Made by a program: the position numbers and the translations under genes. Shown in pieces: positions 12,433-21,421 of a DNA stretch of 64,000 bases. The DNA is taken from NCBI RefSeq assembly GCF_001831495.1, contig NZ_CP017689.1, forward strand, positions 744,001-808,000. The letters are read 5' to 3'. This stretch comes from Thalassotalea crassostreae. Its GTDB lineage: Bacteria; Pseudomonadota; Gammaproteobacteria; Enterobacterales; Alteromonadaceae. The first letter of the stretch is position 1. Each line of letters opens with the position of its first letter. The notes below the pieces were generated by a model that ran no database searches, had not been told where the DNA came from, and saw only the letters and a list, made by a program, of their open reading frames with translations.

Positions 12433-13035
12433 TTAACTCCAAGAAGAATTACTATTACGACGACGAGTCATTGCCGGCAAGATCAAGCCCAAAATTAACC
12501 CAATCACCAATACAGAGGCACCATAAATAAAGTATGTTTTCTGAGTTTGGAAATCTTGGTCGTCTAATTGTTCGCTCACTTTTAAATGTTCAACACTTAA
12601 TTCATCTTTCGCTTTGCTTAGCTCACTATATTGCTGTTTAGTTTCATTCAAGCTCGTTGTAGCACTAGCAAGCTCTTCTCTCAGTTGAGAAATTTGATTG
12701 TTTTTATCAGCGAGTTCGGCATTCAGTTCCACTAACGCCACTCGCATACCTGCACTGTCGTTTAGATAATTATTATCAATCCAGCCTTCGCGACCTTTAT
12801 TATCTTTAACCTGCACATAACCGCGTTCAACAGCAGACAATACTTGCACTTCTTCACCAGCGTTAATCGAGCCTAAAATTCGATATTCAGTACCTGGGCC
12901 GGAATGAAAGTAAATAAATAAGTCATCACTGATAAAACCTGTTTTGTTTTCGCTTTGTTCTGCACTAACACCGAAACTAGTACCGAAGGAGAATATGAGT
13001 ATGAAAATACCGAGAAGAGTTGCTAAAGTTTTCAT
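12433..13035 (-). CDS. ygiM: SH3-domain protein of the YgiM / TIGR04211 type
   Basis: 200 residues. A signal peptide (residues 1 to about 25) is followed by a bacterial SH3 domain (about 30-95, with FIYFHSGPGTEYRILGSI and GWIDNNYL). A coiled coil comes next (about 100-160), then one C-terminal membrane segment (about 168-188) and a basic tail. This order is that of YgiM. The role is not established; SH3b domains generally bind peptidoglycan. The divergent neighbour is ygiF, as in the enterobacterial ygiM-ygiF-glnE-hldE region, which supports orthology. Confidence 0.8.
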   Translation of the reverse strand: MKTLATLLGIFILIFSFGTSFGVSAEQSENKTGFISDDLFIYFHSGPGTEYRILGSINAGEEVQVLSAVERGYVQVKDNKGREGWIDNNYLNDSAGMRVALVELNAELADKNNQISQLREELASATTSLNETKQQYSELSKAKDELSVEHLKVSEQLDDQDFQTQKTYFIYGASVLVIGLILGLILPAMTRRRNSNSSWS

Positions 13036-13253
13036 TGGAAATCAAGGATCTTTTATCAAGTTAATATAATAAAGATATTAGGTGTTTGTATCACTGATAG
13101 CAAGATTTACGTCCTTTATAATCGTTAAAAATTGCCATTTTTTTGTGAAAAACTGATGTCATCTGCTGAAAAGAGACTTTTTTTATTGAAAGGGTAAACA
13201 AGCTTTTGTATTGTTAATATTCAATTTAATTAAAATGCGCCAATTTAAAATAA

Positions 13254-14759
13254 ATGGACACAGAAATAGAACTGAAATATTTAGTTTTAGATAATGATAT
13301 AGCCACTAAAATTAACTCCGCACTTGCGGAGCATAAAATTTCATATAAGCTCGCCCAAAAAAGCCTCACTAATATATATTTCGATACACCTGCTTTGGAA
13401 TTACGAAAAGCCGATATTGGTTTGCGCATACGTGGTAATGCTGAAGGTCAATTGGAACAAACAATTAAGACCGCTGGCACTGTGGTTGGTGGCCTTCATC
13501 AACGTCCAGAATATAATGTTGATATCACTAGCAAAGAGCCTGACTTATCATTGTTTGCTAATGACATTTGGCCTGAAAAATTTGATGTGCAAGATGTACA
13601 AGAACAACTCGCACCGTTATTTGAAACTAATTTCAGTCGTAATACCTGGTTAATTGAATACGGCAAAGACACGCTTATTGAATTAGCATTTGATCAAGGC
13701 GAGATTGTTTCTAACAGTCAGTCTGAGATTATCAATGAAATTGAGCTTGAGTTAGTTCAAGGCCAGCGTTCGGCATTGTTTTCATTAGCTAAGTTATTAT
13801 TTAGTTGTTTGACAATGCGACCTGGAACGCTAAGTAAGGCTGCACGAGGTTATGGCTTAGTATTTGGCCGAGTTGAGCCTCATATTAGCTCTGCTAGCAC
13901 TGAATTAGGTTTAACCAGCCAAATGAGCGTAATGCAGTCTTTTAATGTTGGTTTTGCTGAATGTTTAGCGCAACTTCAACAGTTAATGAGCCAATTTGAA
14001 CAATCGCCAAGTTTAAGCCGGTTGAAAGAAATATCTGATTGTTTAGCATTAACTCGACATGGTTTATGGTTATACGAAGAGTATTTACCATCGGGTGTTG
14101 CTAAATCGTTACGTAAGAAAATTAAAACCATACTGAAAGAGATTGTATGGGTAGAAACCGCTAAGCAAATTAAAGAGCTAACCAAGAAAACGGGCAACTA
14201 CCGGAAAAAAATAGAAAACAGCCAATCCTTGTTGTCTCAATTAAAGCATGTGTTGGTCAAAATGCCGGATTTTGCTCAAGTCAGTGAGTTGCTACATAGT
14301 GAAAAATTTAATCTATTGCAGCTTGAAATGTTGGAGTTAGTGTTAACTGAATTTGACGAGCATGATGAGTTGCCGGCGTTAATGGACTTGGCTCCAAGTT
14401 GGTTGTCATTGAGCCTAGATGATTTATACAATAAGTTTACTAGCGATAAATTAATCGGTGCCGATACTTATCTAGATAATCATAATATAGTCATTCGCAG
14501 CTTATTAACTGGAAGTTGGTTTGGTAGCTTGTTTGTAAATAATGACAGAATGGAGTTTCGCGGTCCTTGGCTCGATATTCATCATGGTATTGATGAGCTA
14601 GAAACCTTGTTTGTATTAAAGTCTTACTTGGCGGATAGCGAAGACTCAGAATGCCAAAAGTTGATTAATTGGTTAGAGGACAAAGTAGAAAATTTACTCG
14701 GTGCAATTGAACACTCGCGTACTGCCGGCTTGTCACTGCAACCATATTGGCTAGCCTAA
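13254..14759 (+). CDS. ygiF: CYTH and CHAD domain inorganic triphosphatase
   Basis: 501 residues. The CYTH signature ExExK is at residues 4-8 (EIELK), with paired basic and acidic strands through about residue 200. A helical CHAD domain follows (about 220-500). YgiF of E. coli hydrolyses inorganic triphosphate, and CHAD domains bind polyphosphate. In enterobacteria ygiF lies directly before glnE; here a 6.5-kb gene module on the opposite strand separates them. Confidence 0.88.
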   Translation: MDTEIELKYLVLDNDIATKINSALAEHKISYKLAQKSLTNIYFDTPALELRKADIGLRIRGNAEGQLEQTIKTAGTVVGGLHQRPEYNVDITSKEPDLSLFANDIWPEKFDVQDVQEQLAPLFETNFSRNTWLIEYGKDTLIELAFDQGEIVSNSQSEIINEIELELVQGQRSALFSLAKLLFSCLTMRPGTLSKAARGYGLVFGRVEPHISSASTELGLTSQMSVMQSFNVGFAECLAQLQQLMSQFEQSPSLSRLKEISDCLALTRHGLWLYEEYLPSGVAKSLRKKIKTILKEIVWVETAKQIKELTKKTGNYRKKIENSQSLLSQLKHVLVKMPDFAQVSELLHSEKFNLLQLEMLELVLTEFDEHDELPALMDLAPSWLSLSLDDLYNKFTSDKLIGADTYLDNHNIVIRSLLTGSWFGSLFVNNDRMEFRGPWLDIHHGIDELETLFVLKSYLADSEDSECQKLINWLEDKVENLLGAIEHSRTAGLSLQPYWLA

Positions 14760-14802
14760 TCTAATAAAAATATAATAGATTATTAGCCAAGATAACTATT
14801 GC

Positions 14803-15282
14803 TTAACCTTGTTTGGTTCGAGCAATAGTCTCAACTAACGAATCTACTTTTCTTTCAAGCAATTTATTTCGTTCAAGAATTTCAGCATTTTGCTTTCTTA
14901 ATTCGCGATTACGCACATCAGTATTAGAGAAACTCATGATCGAGCGAACCACTTTTGTGGCAATAAAACCGATCAAACCAAAACCAATATAGAACATCAT
15001 AGTTGCAATAACTCTACCACCTAAAGTAACTGGGTGATAATCACCGTAACCAACCGTACTTACTGTCATTTGCAGGGTCCACAAAGCATCACCAAAATTA
15101 GTGATATTGGCAGTTTTATCTTGAAGCTCATATTGCAACATCGCCCATGATGCCATAGACATGACGGCAAAAAGTACACACATAGCAACGAAAACAACAA
15201 AAGCATTATTGTAATTTTTGACGCCGAATTCATCGACATTATAGAAGCGGGTTTTTCGGATATACACAAACATTAATAGCAC
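14803..15282 (-). CDS. Two-TM potassium channel protein with C-terminal coiled coil
   Basis: 159 residues. Membrane segments lie at about 26-48 and 88-110. Between them is the K+ selectivity filter TVGYGD at residues 76-81, in the expected re-entrant pore context. A charged coiled coil (about 118-155) follows and could drive tetramer assembly. No ligand-binding or RCK domain is present. It lies at the end of the YjfIJK gene set, after a 141-bp gap, and may be a separate transcript. A role in osmotic or membrane-potential stress alongside the PspA-like protein is inference. Confidence 0.85.
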   Translation of the reverse strand: MLLMFVYIRKTRFYNVDEFGVKNYNNAFVVFVAMCVLFAVMSMASWAMLQYELQDKTANITNFGDALWTLQMTVSTVGYGDYHPVTLGGRVIATMMFYIGFGLIGFIATKVVRSIMSFSNTDVRNRELRKQNAEILERNKLLERKVDSLVETIARTKQG

Positions 15283-15423
15283 TCAAATCTTGTGGAGACT
15301 CGGCTATTCTATCTCAATCAGTAAGACAAACTCGTAACAAATTGTATTAATGTAATGTAAATAACTTCGCAAATTTATAAGGCTCAATAACGAGTTACAT
15401 TAATAGGGAAGCTATCAGCATCT

Positions 15424-15747
15424 CTAATTTTTATCGACAAAGTCGACTAGCTCATCCATTAGTTTACGCTTGATCTCCAATTGACTCTCAACATCGATGC
15501 CGTATTTGTCTGCCAATATTTGGTAGTCATCTTGGCTTAAAGATACCGTAAGGCGAGGGCGTTTAGGTTTTTTATTGACGGGCAACCCTAAGATCATTCG
15601 AATTTGATCGGAAGGGCTTAAATTGGCTTCGACAGCAGCTTTACGAATTTCCTTTTGAACTTTTTCGTCCATATCGAAGGCCACTTGCACTGCTTTAACT
15701 GCCTTAACACTTGCAGACCACTTATCTGGCACTTTATATTTCGTCAT
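15424..15747 (-). CDS. Conserved small protein next to yjfK, function unknown
   Basis: 107 residues, charged and without a signal peptide. The segment RLTVSLSQDDYQILADKYG followed by helices resembles a ribbon-helix-helix-like or small regulatory fold, and SPSDQIRMILGL before it gives a second similar strand-helix pattern. I do not recognise a named family with confidence. The start lies 1 nt after the yjfK stop, so it is translationally coupled to YjfK and probably acts with it. A DNA-binding role is only a possibility. Confidence 0.7.
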   Translation of the reverse strand: MTKYKVPDKWSASVKAVKAVQVAFDMDEKVQKEIRKAAVEANLSPSDQIRMILGLPVNKKPKRPRLTVSLSQDDYQILADKYGIDVESQLEIKRKLMDELVDFVDKN

Positions 15748-15748
15748 A

Positions 15749-16393
15749 TTAGCTTCCCGGGTAGTAATCTTTAATGTCAGTTGTTGGACGATAAAGGTTT
15801 AAAAAGACATCGGTATGACCATCTTCCCATACTTCAACATCGATTGAGTATTGGTCGTCTTGTCCAGTTAAACTGTATAATTCAAATGGTTCACCGGCAC
15901 CTTCACCTTCATACTGTGAAGGTTTATTTTGACGGTGATCTGTGCGGTGAAAATAGCCGACTTTAGCGAATGTATCTTGTCGATATTGTTCGTTGAACCA
16001 ACTTGATAAGGGATGACCTGTATCTTTGGTGGTGAGTATTGTTTGGCTACCTTCTTCAAATACATCACTGAATTCATCTAAATCAAAAATAGCTTCAACG
16101 TCTTGTTCAGATATTTTTCGAGATAATTTTAGTGAAATTTCATCATCAATATCTAAACACAAATACAATTGAATATTAGTATTGGTGGCTAATACCCATT
16201 CACAAATGCGATTAAATTCATATTCATAGGTATTGATTGCAGTGACTTGAAACTGCTCAGCTCTAAGCTCTTCAGGTAAAGCAAAACTATCGTCGAAGAC
16301 AATAATATCGTTTACCAGTAAATCTTGTACTTGGTTTAGCTGGCGAATAGGTTTTTGTTCTTCTTTAGAGAACAGTTTTTTGAAAAAACTCAT
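15749..16393 (-). CDS. yjfK: DUF2491 family protein (YjfK-like)
   Basis: 214 residues, acidic, cytoplasmic, without membrane segments. The sequence and its place next to PspA-like YjfJ and YjfI match YjfK of the E. coli yjfIJKLMC cluster. The molecular function is unknown; the conserved linkage points to a membrane-maintenance role. A terminator-like hairpin sits between the upstream pspA-like gene and this start, so expression may depend on read-through. Confidence 0.78.
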   Translation of the reverse strand: MSFFKKLFSKEEQKPIRQLNQVQDLLVNDIIVFDDSFALPEELRAEQFQVTAINTYEYEFNRICEWVLATNTNIQLYLCLDIDDEISLKLSRKISEQDVEAIFDLDEFSDVFEEGSQTILTTKDTGHPLSSWFNEQYRQDTFAKVGYFHRTDHRQNKPSQYEGEGAGEPFELYSLTGQDDQYSIDVEVWEDGHTDVFLNLYRPTTDIKDYYPGS

Positions 16394-16401
16394 ATCAAAT
16401 C

Positions 16402-16436
16402 CAAATAAAAAGCAGGCGCTAACTTGCGCCTGCTTT
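16402..16436 (-). terminator. Intra-operon Rho-independent terminator between yjfJ and yjfK
   Basis: An 11-bp GC-rich stem (AAAGCAGGCGC at 16409-16419, GCGCCTGCTTT at 16426-16436, 6-nt loop) is followed on the minus strand by TTTTTATTT. It begins 11 bp after the yjfJ stop, and its T tract ends about 10 bp before the yjfK ATG. It should set a lower level of yjfK and the 107-residue protein relative to yjfIJ. Confidence 0.8.
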
Positions 16437-16447
16437 AATTAATGCAC

Positions 16448-17137
16448 TTATTTCTTTTGAGCTTTAATGCGATCAAGTACTGAATTCGCACTATTATCTT
16501 GTTTACCAATACCTGCTGCTTTTAACTGTGCTTCTAAAGAAACGTCTGAATCTTCCGCTTCTAAAGTTTCTGCAGCTTTCATTTGGTCATCAAATTTTTG
16601 TTGTTTAGCTTTGATTCGCTCTAGTGAATCTTTAGCATTTAACAATTTAGAATTAGATGATGCAAAGTTGTCAGTAATTGCTGATGTCGCTTTTTGTACA
16701 CTTTCGGTTGTTTTAACCATTGAAAGTTGACGCTTATATTCAGCCACTTGGCGCTCACTTTTCTTAACTAGCTCTTTTAAACGGTCAGCGTTTGAAGAGA
16801 AGCTATCTAAAGCTTGTTGCTGTGTTGCTAATTCGTTTTCAAGACCGGCAATTTTTTCAGCAACTTGCAACGCTAAAGTTTCATTGCCTTGCTCTAGTGC
16901 TTGTCCTGCGTAACCTTCATGTTCACTAACATCGCGCTTAATACGATCGACTTCACGGTTAGCTGCCATTTGTTGAGCCATAACAGCAGTTAAGTCGCGT
17001 TTAGCTTTGGTTAAATGAGTCTCTGCGTCGCGAATTTCTTGTTCAAAAATACGTGTTGCATTAGCATCAACGATGCCTTCACCAATCTCGGTTGCACCAC
17101 CGCGAATAGCGGTCATAATTTTCTTAAAAATACTCAT
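16448..17137 (-). CDS. yjfJ: PspA/IM30 family protein (YjfJ-like)
   Basis: 229 residues, almost entirely helical with heptad patterning. The N-terminus MSIFKKIMTAIRGGATEIGE is the amphipathic membrane-binding helix typical of the family. PspA/IM30/Vipp1 proteins form ESCRT-III-like assemblies that bind and stabilise stressed inner membranes. The neighbours YjfI (19 bp upstream) and YjfK identify it as the YjfJ lineage rather than the classical PspA of pspABC. Two palindromic operator candidates lie upstream of the yjfI start. Confidence 0.88.
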   Translation of the reverse strand: MSIFKKIMTAIRGGATEIGEGIVDANATRIFEQEIRDAETHLTKAKRDLTAVMAQQMAANREVDRIKRDVSEHEGYAGQALEQGNETLALQVAEKIAGLENELATQQQALDSFSSNADRLKELVKKSERQVAEYKRQLSMVKTTESVQKATSAITDNFASSNSKLLNAKDSLERIKAKQQKFDDQMKAAETLEAEDSDVSLEAQLKAAGIGKQDNSANSVLDRIKAQKK

Positions 17138-17155
17138 ATATACTCCTACAACCTG

Positions 17156-17569
17156 TTAAACCAGGAATTCATCCATATCATCAATTACTTCTATCGCGTT
17201 GTTACTTAACACCGCAAGCTCATGTTCTATATCGTCAAATGATGAGCGCGTTGATAACGCACCAAAGATTACAAACTTGTCACCAATTTTAGAAAAAGAT
17301 GATAGTGGCATTGGAATGCTCATCTCTAACATCGCTTCTAACATTGCTGTACGCTTTTCAACTTTTACTTCTTCTTCACCCCAAAGGTAAGTGATGCAAA
17401 TAATTTGGTCATCTGCTACAGATACAAAAATTGGTAATTCTTCTCTACCGCTTACGGTAATTTGTAATACATCTACTTCGCCACTAATTGGTTGGCAATC
17501 AAACAACATACCTGTTGTTGAATTATCTGCCAATACGTTTAAATGATCGGCAATTTTGTGAATATTCAT
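17156..17569 (-). CDS. yjfI: DUF2170 family protein (YjfI-like)
   Basis: 137 residues from ATG 17569. I chose this start because AGGA sits 6 nt before it; an upstream ATG at 17581 lacks a comparable site. The acidic protein has no membrane segment and matches YjfI by sequence character and by its place directly before the PspA-like yjfJ. Function is unknown. It is the first gene of the yjfI-yjfJ-yjfK unit, and two 13-bp palindromes lie 37 and 72 bp upstream. Confidence 0.78.
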   Translation of the reverse strand: MNIHKIADHLNVLADNSTTGMLFDCQPISGEVDVLQITVSGREELPIFVSVADDQIICITYLWGEEEVKVEKRTAMLEAMLEMSIPMPLSSFSKIGDKFVIFGALSTRSSFDDIEHELAVLSNNAIEVIDDMDEFLV

Positions 17570-17605
17570 AATAATCCTCATAATAAATCGTCATAGTATG
17601 TTAGT

Positions 17606-17653
17606 GACATATTATGTCGATAAAGTTAATTTAGCATACTGACATAATATGTC
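17606..17653. promoter_or_regulatory. Two palindromic operator candidates before yjfI
   Basis: GACATATTATGTC (17606-17618) and GACATAATATGTC (17641-17653) are near-identical 13-bp palindromes 35 bp apart, in the short gap between the end of the aminopropyltransferase gene and the yjfI start. The first is repeated exactly at 21422-21434, before the other transcription unit of the module. This pattern fits binding sites of one dimeric repressor or activator. The binding protein is not identified. Confidence 0.7.
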
Positions 17654-17658
17654 AAAGG

Positions 17659-19383
17659 TTAATTTTGCAAATGTACATTTTCCAGCCCTTGTTGATTTTG
17701 CCAGGCTTGTTGGTGGTACTGGTAAATTTGATGCGACCCTAAATAATTGATTTTTATATTGTCTTTATTTTGGTAAAAATTATTCGGAAATGCGAACGCA
17801 GCATGCATTGTTTCTATGTTTAACCAACTATTAGCAACGGGTAACTGTTGTAGGCTTTGTAGGCGTGCACTAGGCTTTGCTCCGGTTTTGCTGGCAATTG
17901 TCCAACCCCATTCGCCAAAACTTGGAATATTGTCATGGTATTGCTCAACATCACTAAACCCTGCGGCATCAACTGTTTTACCGATTGAAATAAATGCGTT
18001 CTTAGCATGATACGGACTGGTAGATTGAATAGATATCAAACCATCACCGGCAAGTAAGTGCTTTAGACGGGCGTAGAAATTGACGGTATAAAGCTTGTTT
18101 AAGTCCGGGTGACTTGGATCGGGTAAATCAACAATAATACTGTCAAAAACTTGTTTTTCACTTAACATTTTATCGATTGCAATAAATGCATCTTGGTTGA
18201 TCACTGATACTCTTGGGTCTAATAAACTATTTTCAGTTAATCGAGTAATCTCTCTTGCTAAACTAGTATTATTTGAACGTTCAGGGTGCTTGAAAAAGTC
18301 GACTAATTGTTTATCTAAATCGATTAAGGTAACTGATTCTACATCCCACTTTAATACATCACGTAAGCCTAAACCGTCACCGCCACCAACAATCAATATG
18401 TTTTTATGACGCGCCGAACCGGAGAGAGCAGGGGTTACCAAATAGCTGTGATAAATATGCTCATCGCTTGAAGAAAATTGCAATTTTGAGTTCAGATAGA
18501 AACTTACGATATTATTTTGACCATGACCCATCTTGCGTTTGGTAAAAGTCATTTGTTGATAACGAGTTTGTTCACTGTAAACCACTTTATCGAGAAACAG
18601 TAAGTTACTCATATTATTGAGCCACTGATTACCAACCATATACACTAAGCAGATGATCACCATCAACAAGACATGACCAGCAACTAGAATTTTTCGCCAT
18701 TTTAATAATGACCAAAATCGGGCCATAAAGACGATACCAGCGACTAAATTTAAAGACGCTGTGATCGCAGCAGCCTTGCTGATATCCATACTTAATAAAA
18801 ACAACACCCAAATCGCAGCCCCGACGCCAGCACCGATGTAATCAGCGCCATACATAGTGCCAAAGTTATGCTCAAGATGTTGTTGATGACATTGCTCACG
18901 TATGCGTGCAACTAGCGGTATTTCCATACCAATGAAAAACCCAAGAACAAAGCCAAATATATAAGGTGTGGTGAATGCTAGCGCCGAAATTTGTTTGAAT
19001 ATTCCACCGTTAGGTATGGCGTCAGCGGGTAAGGCAAATAGGTTAGCAATGGTACTTGGTAGAACCTGTGAAAAGCCGATAAAACCTGCAATGATTAAAA
19101 TAGAGGCACTACCGAGTAGGGCGATAATCAGCTCTAAGATTACAAAGCCGTTATAGCTGCACTTAATTTTTCGTGCAGCGAACGAACCAAGTCCCATGGC
19201 AACGATCATGAGTCCGATCATTGCATAGATAGTGCTTTCCATAATACCAAGCACACGGCCTGCATATTGAGACAACAGATATTCGTAAATCAAACCACAA
19301 CCGGCTAGTACGGCCATGGTTAAGATTAATAAAGTATCATCCCAAAAAAGACGAGATTTTAATCGGCTTAGCATGTTATCCAA
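17659..19383 (-). CDS. Membrane-bound polyamine aminopropyltransferase (spermidine synthase-like)
   Basis: 574 residues. Seven or so membrane segments occupy about residues 17-250. They are followed by a spermidine-synthase fold with the S-adenosyl-binding motif VGGGDG (332-337) and the catalytic-type region VDLPDPSHPDLNKLY. Soluble spermidine synthases have only the second part; the fused membrane form is a known variant. It likely transfers an aminopropyl group to a polyamine at the inner membrane. It lies in one unit with the DUF350 and lipoprotein genes. Linkage of polyamine enzymes to YjfJ/YjfL proteins is known from comparative genomics, but the substrate here is not known. Confidence 0.85.
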   Translation of the reverse strand: MDNMLSRLKSRLFWDDTLLILTMAVLAGCGLIYEYLLSQYAGRVLGIMESTIYAMIGLMIVAMGLGSFAARKIKCSYNGFVILELIIALLGSASILIIAGFIGFSQVLPSTIANLFALPADAIPNGGIFKQISALAFTTPYIFGFVLGFFIGMEIPLVARIREQCHQQHLEHNFGTMYGADYIGAGVGAAIWVLFLLSMDISKAAAITASLNLVAGIVFMARFWSLLKWRKILVAGHVLLMVIICLVYMVGNQWLNNMSNLLFLDKVVYSEQTRYQQMTFTKRKMGHGQNNIVSFYLNSKLQFSSSDEHIYHSYLVTPALSGSARHKNILIVGGGDGLGLRDVLKWDVESVTLIDLDKQLVDFFKHPERSNNTSLAREITRLTENSLLDPRVSVINQDAFIAIDKMLSEKQVFDSIIVDLPDPSHPDLNKLYTVNFYARLKHLLAGDGLISIQSTSPYHAKNAFISIGKTVDAAGFSDVEQYHDNIPSFGEWGWTIASKTGAKPSARLQSLQQLPVANSWLNIETMHAAFAFPNNFYQNKDNIKINYLGSHQIYQYHQQAWQNQQGLENVHLQN

Positions 19384-19425
19384 TTCAACATTAGAACTTC
19401 TTACTTATGTGATTAATAACGATAT

Positions 19426-20328
19426 CTAAGCCATTAAAGCGGTAAGGATCATTGCAATAGCTATGCTAATTGCCATTTCGATACTCGCAACACCAACGTT
19501 GTGTTGTCTATCGACTTCTTCTGATAAGTTAATGCCCCAAAGAATAATGCGCTTAGCAATAGCCGTTAACAATGAAACAACCACAGTCATCACTAAACCA
19601 AATACTAACCAGCCGACCAGATTTTCAACAATCGTTTCCGGCGTATAAATTAAGAAATAACTCGCTGCGGTTACTGCCAACGCTGTTGAAACGATTTGTC
19701 CACTGTAGCGAAGTGCTAGTGCAACATTTCCGTGACAAAATGCTTCTTGCATCGAATCTTTTTGGTTGTTTCGTGCATAGTGGGTCTCACGAATACGGGT
19801 AATTAAAATTAAGATAACCTGTGACACGATAAAGCCAGAAGTGATGGCGATAAAGGTGTATAAGTTTAACCCTTCTACCCAAATTAACACTGCGCGGATA
19901 ACGATTGCAGTTGCAATAACACTTGCCGCGTCGACCAGGGCTACGGCGACGTTACGTTCTCTAATTTGTTTAATTTTATCAAGTTGATTCAACGCCAATT
20001 TGTCATGAACCAAACGTCCAATTTTGATCAGTATTAAACCGAATAAACCATAAGAAAACATGCCAATAGCTTCTAGCTCGTAACTATTAGCGGCCTCTCC
20101 TGTAATCGCGCCGGTCATAACAATACCAAGTGCTGAAATAGAGCCAGCGACACTAATACCAAAAGCAAAGTTATCTTCTTTTGCTAACTCTTCAGTGGTA
20201 TTAACTTTGGCAGTCAATCCATTGATAACTCGCATAGCACTTAACAGCAAAATGGCGATTACCACATCGATAGCCAAAATGACCATAATGTCTTGGCTGA
20301 TATTGGTGATATTAAATAAGTTATTCAT
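19426..20328 (-). CDS. yjfL: DUF350 membrane protein (YjfL-like, duplicated)
   Basis: 300 residues with about eight membrane segments. Single-domain YjfL is roughly 130 residues, so this is a double-length form. An internal pattern recurs four times (NFAFGISVAG, NVAVALVDAA, NVALALRYSG, NVGVASIEMA), each followed by a hydrophobic segment, as expected for tandem DUF350 units. Function is unknown; the family is repeatedly linked to PspA-like YjfJ and polyamine enzymes. It lies 12 bp after the lipoprotein gene and 42 bp before the aminopropyltransferase gene. Confidence 0.85.
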   Translation of the reverse strand: MNNLFNITNISQDIMVILAIDVVIAILLLSAMRVINGLTAKVNTTEELAKEDNFAFGISVAGSISALGIVMTGAITGEAANSYELEAIGMFSYGLFGLILIKIGRLVHDKLALNQLDKIKQIRERNVAVALVDAASVIATAIVIRAVLIWVEGLNLYTFIAITSGFIVSQVILILITRIRETHYARNNQKDSMQEAFCHGNVALALRYSGQIVSTALAVTAASYFLIYTPETIVENLVGWLVFGLVMTVVVSLLTAIAKRIILWGINLSEEVDRQHNVGVASIEMAISIAIAMILTALMA

Positions 20329-20340
20329 TATTATTCCTAT

Positions 20341-21303
20341 TTATTTGCCGCGACTAAAGCCACGAGACGTTTTACTTCTGCTGTTTCTAAAGCTAGCTTT
20401 GTTTGAGTATTTTGATTTACTCGCATAACTAGAATTGCTGCGTTGTCTAAATTTATCAGAGCTTGCTTTCGCGCTTTGGCTTTGGCGAGATAACCCTGAC
20501 GAACCGGTACGTGATTTACTATAAGGGCTTTGGTACTTCTTACCGCTACTTGCAAATGATTTACGAGTACGAGTTTCTACCGAGGCTTGTTTACGAAATT
20601 GACTCGGTGAGGTATAGCGGCTGCGGCCGTAATCATTATAATAACTAAAGCCACGATTACTGCCCCAGTTACTGTAATAAACACGGCGGTTTCCGAATAA
20701 ATCACCCATCATAGAATACATGCCATACCACGCCCAAAAAGACATGCCATTGCTGCCGGTTTGCCATTGGCCGTAGCTTGGGTTTCCGATGAGTTGTTCA
20801 CCATAACCAAAATCTTGGGCATTATTAGCTTGCATGCTTTGCTGTTTAGATAATGAGTTTACTCTTGGTAAAGCGCCATCTGACATATCAGCTAAAACGT
20901 TTAATGGATCAGATAGCGCGTCTGAATACAGTTGTGGATCTGCTGCCTGATAGATACTGATTAACTCGTCAAATATCGCTTTATTGTCAGCGAACATTTG
21001 TGGCTGTGTTTGCACCGTCTGCAAACGATCTTGCAAGCCTTTAAACATAGGGCCGTCAGTGGTCGCGTCTTTTTTGAATTCGTTGATCAGCGGCTTTAAT
21101 TCTGGCTTAGTTTCAAGAAGACTGTCACCATATTGCTTAATCAAGGTCGCATTACGAATTTGACCATCATTTAAAGCGGTAGCTAACTGAGCAAGCCGTT
21201 GCTGAGTTATCGGTGTTTGCTGTTCAATCTTGGCGATTAAAGGGTCGGTACAACCACTTAAACTTACGATTAAAATCAGCAATATTGATTTAATTATTTG
21301 CAT
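20341..21303 (-). CDS. Lipoprotein with Ser/Arg-rich basic C-terminus, function unknown
   Basis: 320 residues. The signal peptide ends in the lipobox LSGC with Cys18. Residues 20-150 form a helical domain. A Trp/Tyr/Gly-rich stretch (about 175-230) follows. The last 90 residues are very rich in Ser, Arg, Lys and Tyr and are strongly basic. The basic tail could bind anionic lipid, lipopolysaccharide or peptidoglycan; this is inference. It takes the position that YjfM has in the E. coli cluster, but I do not see enough similarity to name it so. It is first in the unit with DUF350 and the aminopropyltransferase. Confidence 0.72.
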   Translation of the reverse strand: MQIIKSILLILIVSLSGCTDPLIAKIEQQTPITQQRLAQLATALNDGQIRNATLIKQYGDSLLETKPELKPLINEFKKDATTDGPMFKGLQDRLQTVQTQPQMFADNKAIFDELISIYQAADPQLYSDALSDPLNVLADMSDGALPRVNSLSKQQSMQANNAQDFGYGEQLIGNPSYGQWQTGSNGMSFWAWYGMYSMMGDLFGNRRVYYSNWGSNRGFSYYNDYGRSRYTSPSQFRKQASVETRTRKSFASSGKKYQSPYSKSRTGSSGLSRQSQSAKASSDKFRQRSNSSYASKSKYSNKASFRNSRSKTSRGFSRGK

Positions 21304-21421
21304 TTCTGTGCACTTCCCTCAAAAATGCTAAAGTTAAAAAATGATTTTAATAGAATAAAATCAAATCGTTTCATAAACTTTAGCAAAGCACATAAAGTTG
21401 AATCGCTATTAAAGCATCAAA

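Noticed and set aside
15346..15405. TTAATGTAA and TTACATTAA arms in the gap before the K+ channel gene.
   Set aside because: Short AT-rich arms about 45 bp apart, unlike the shared operator of the module; chance is likely.
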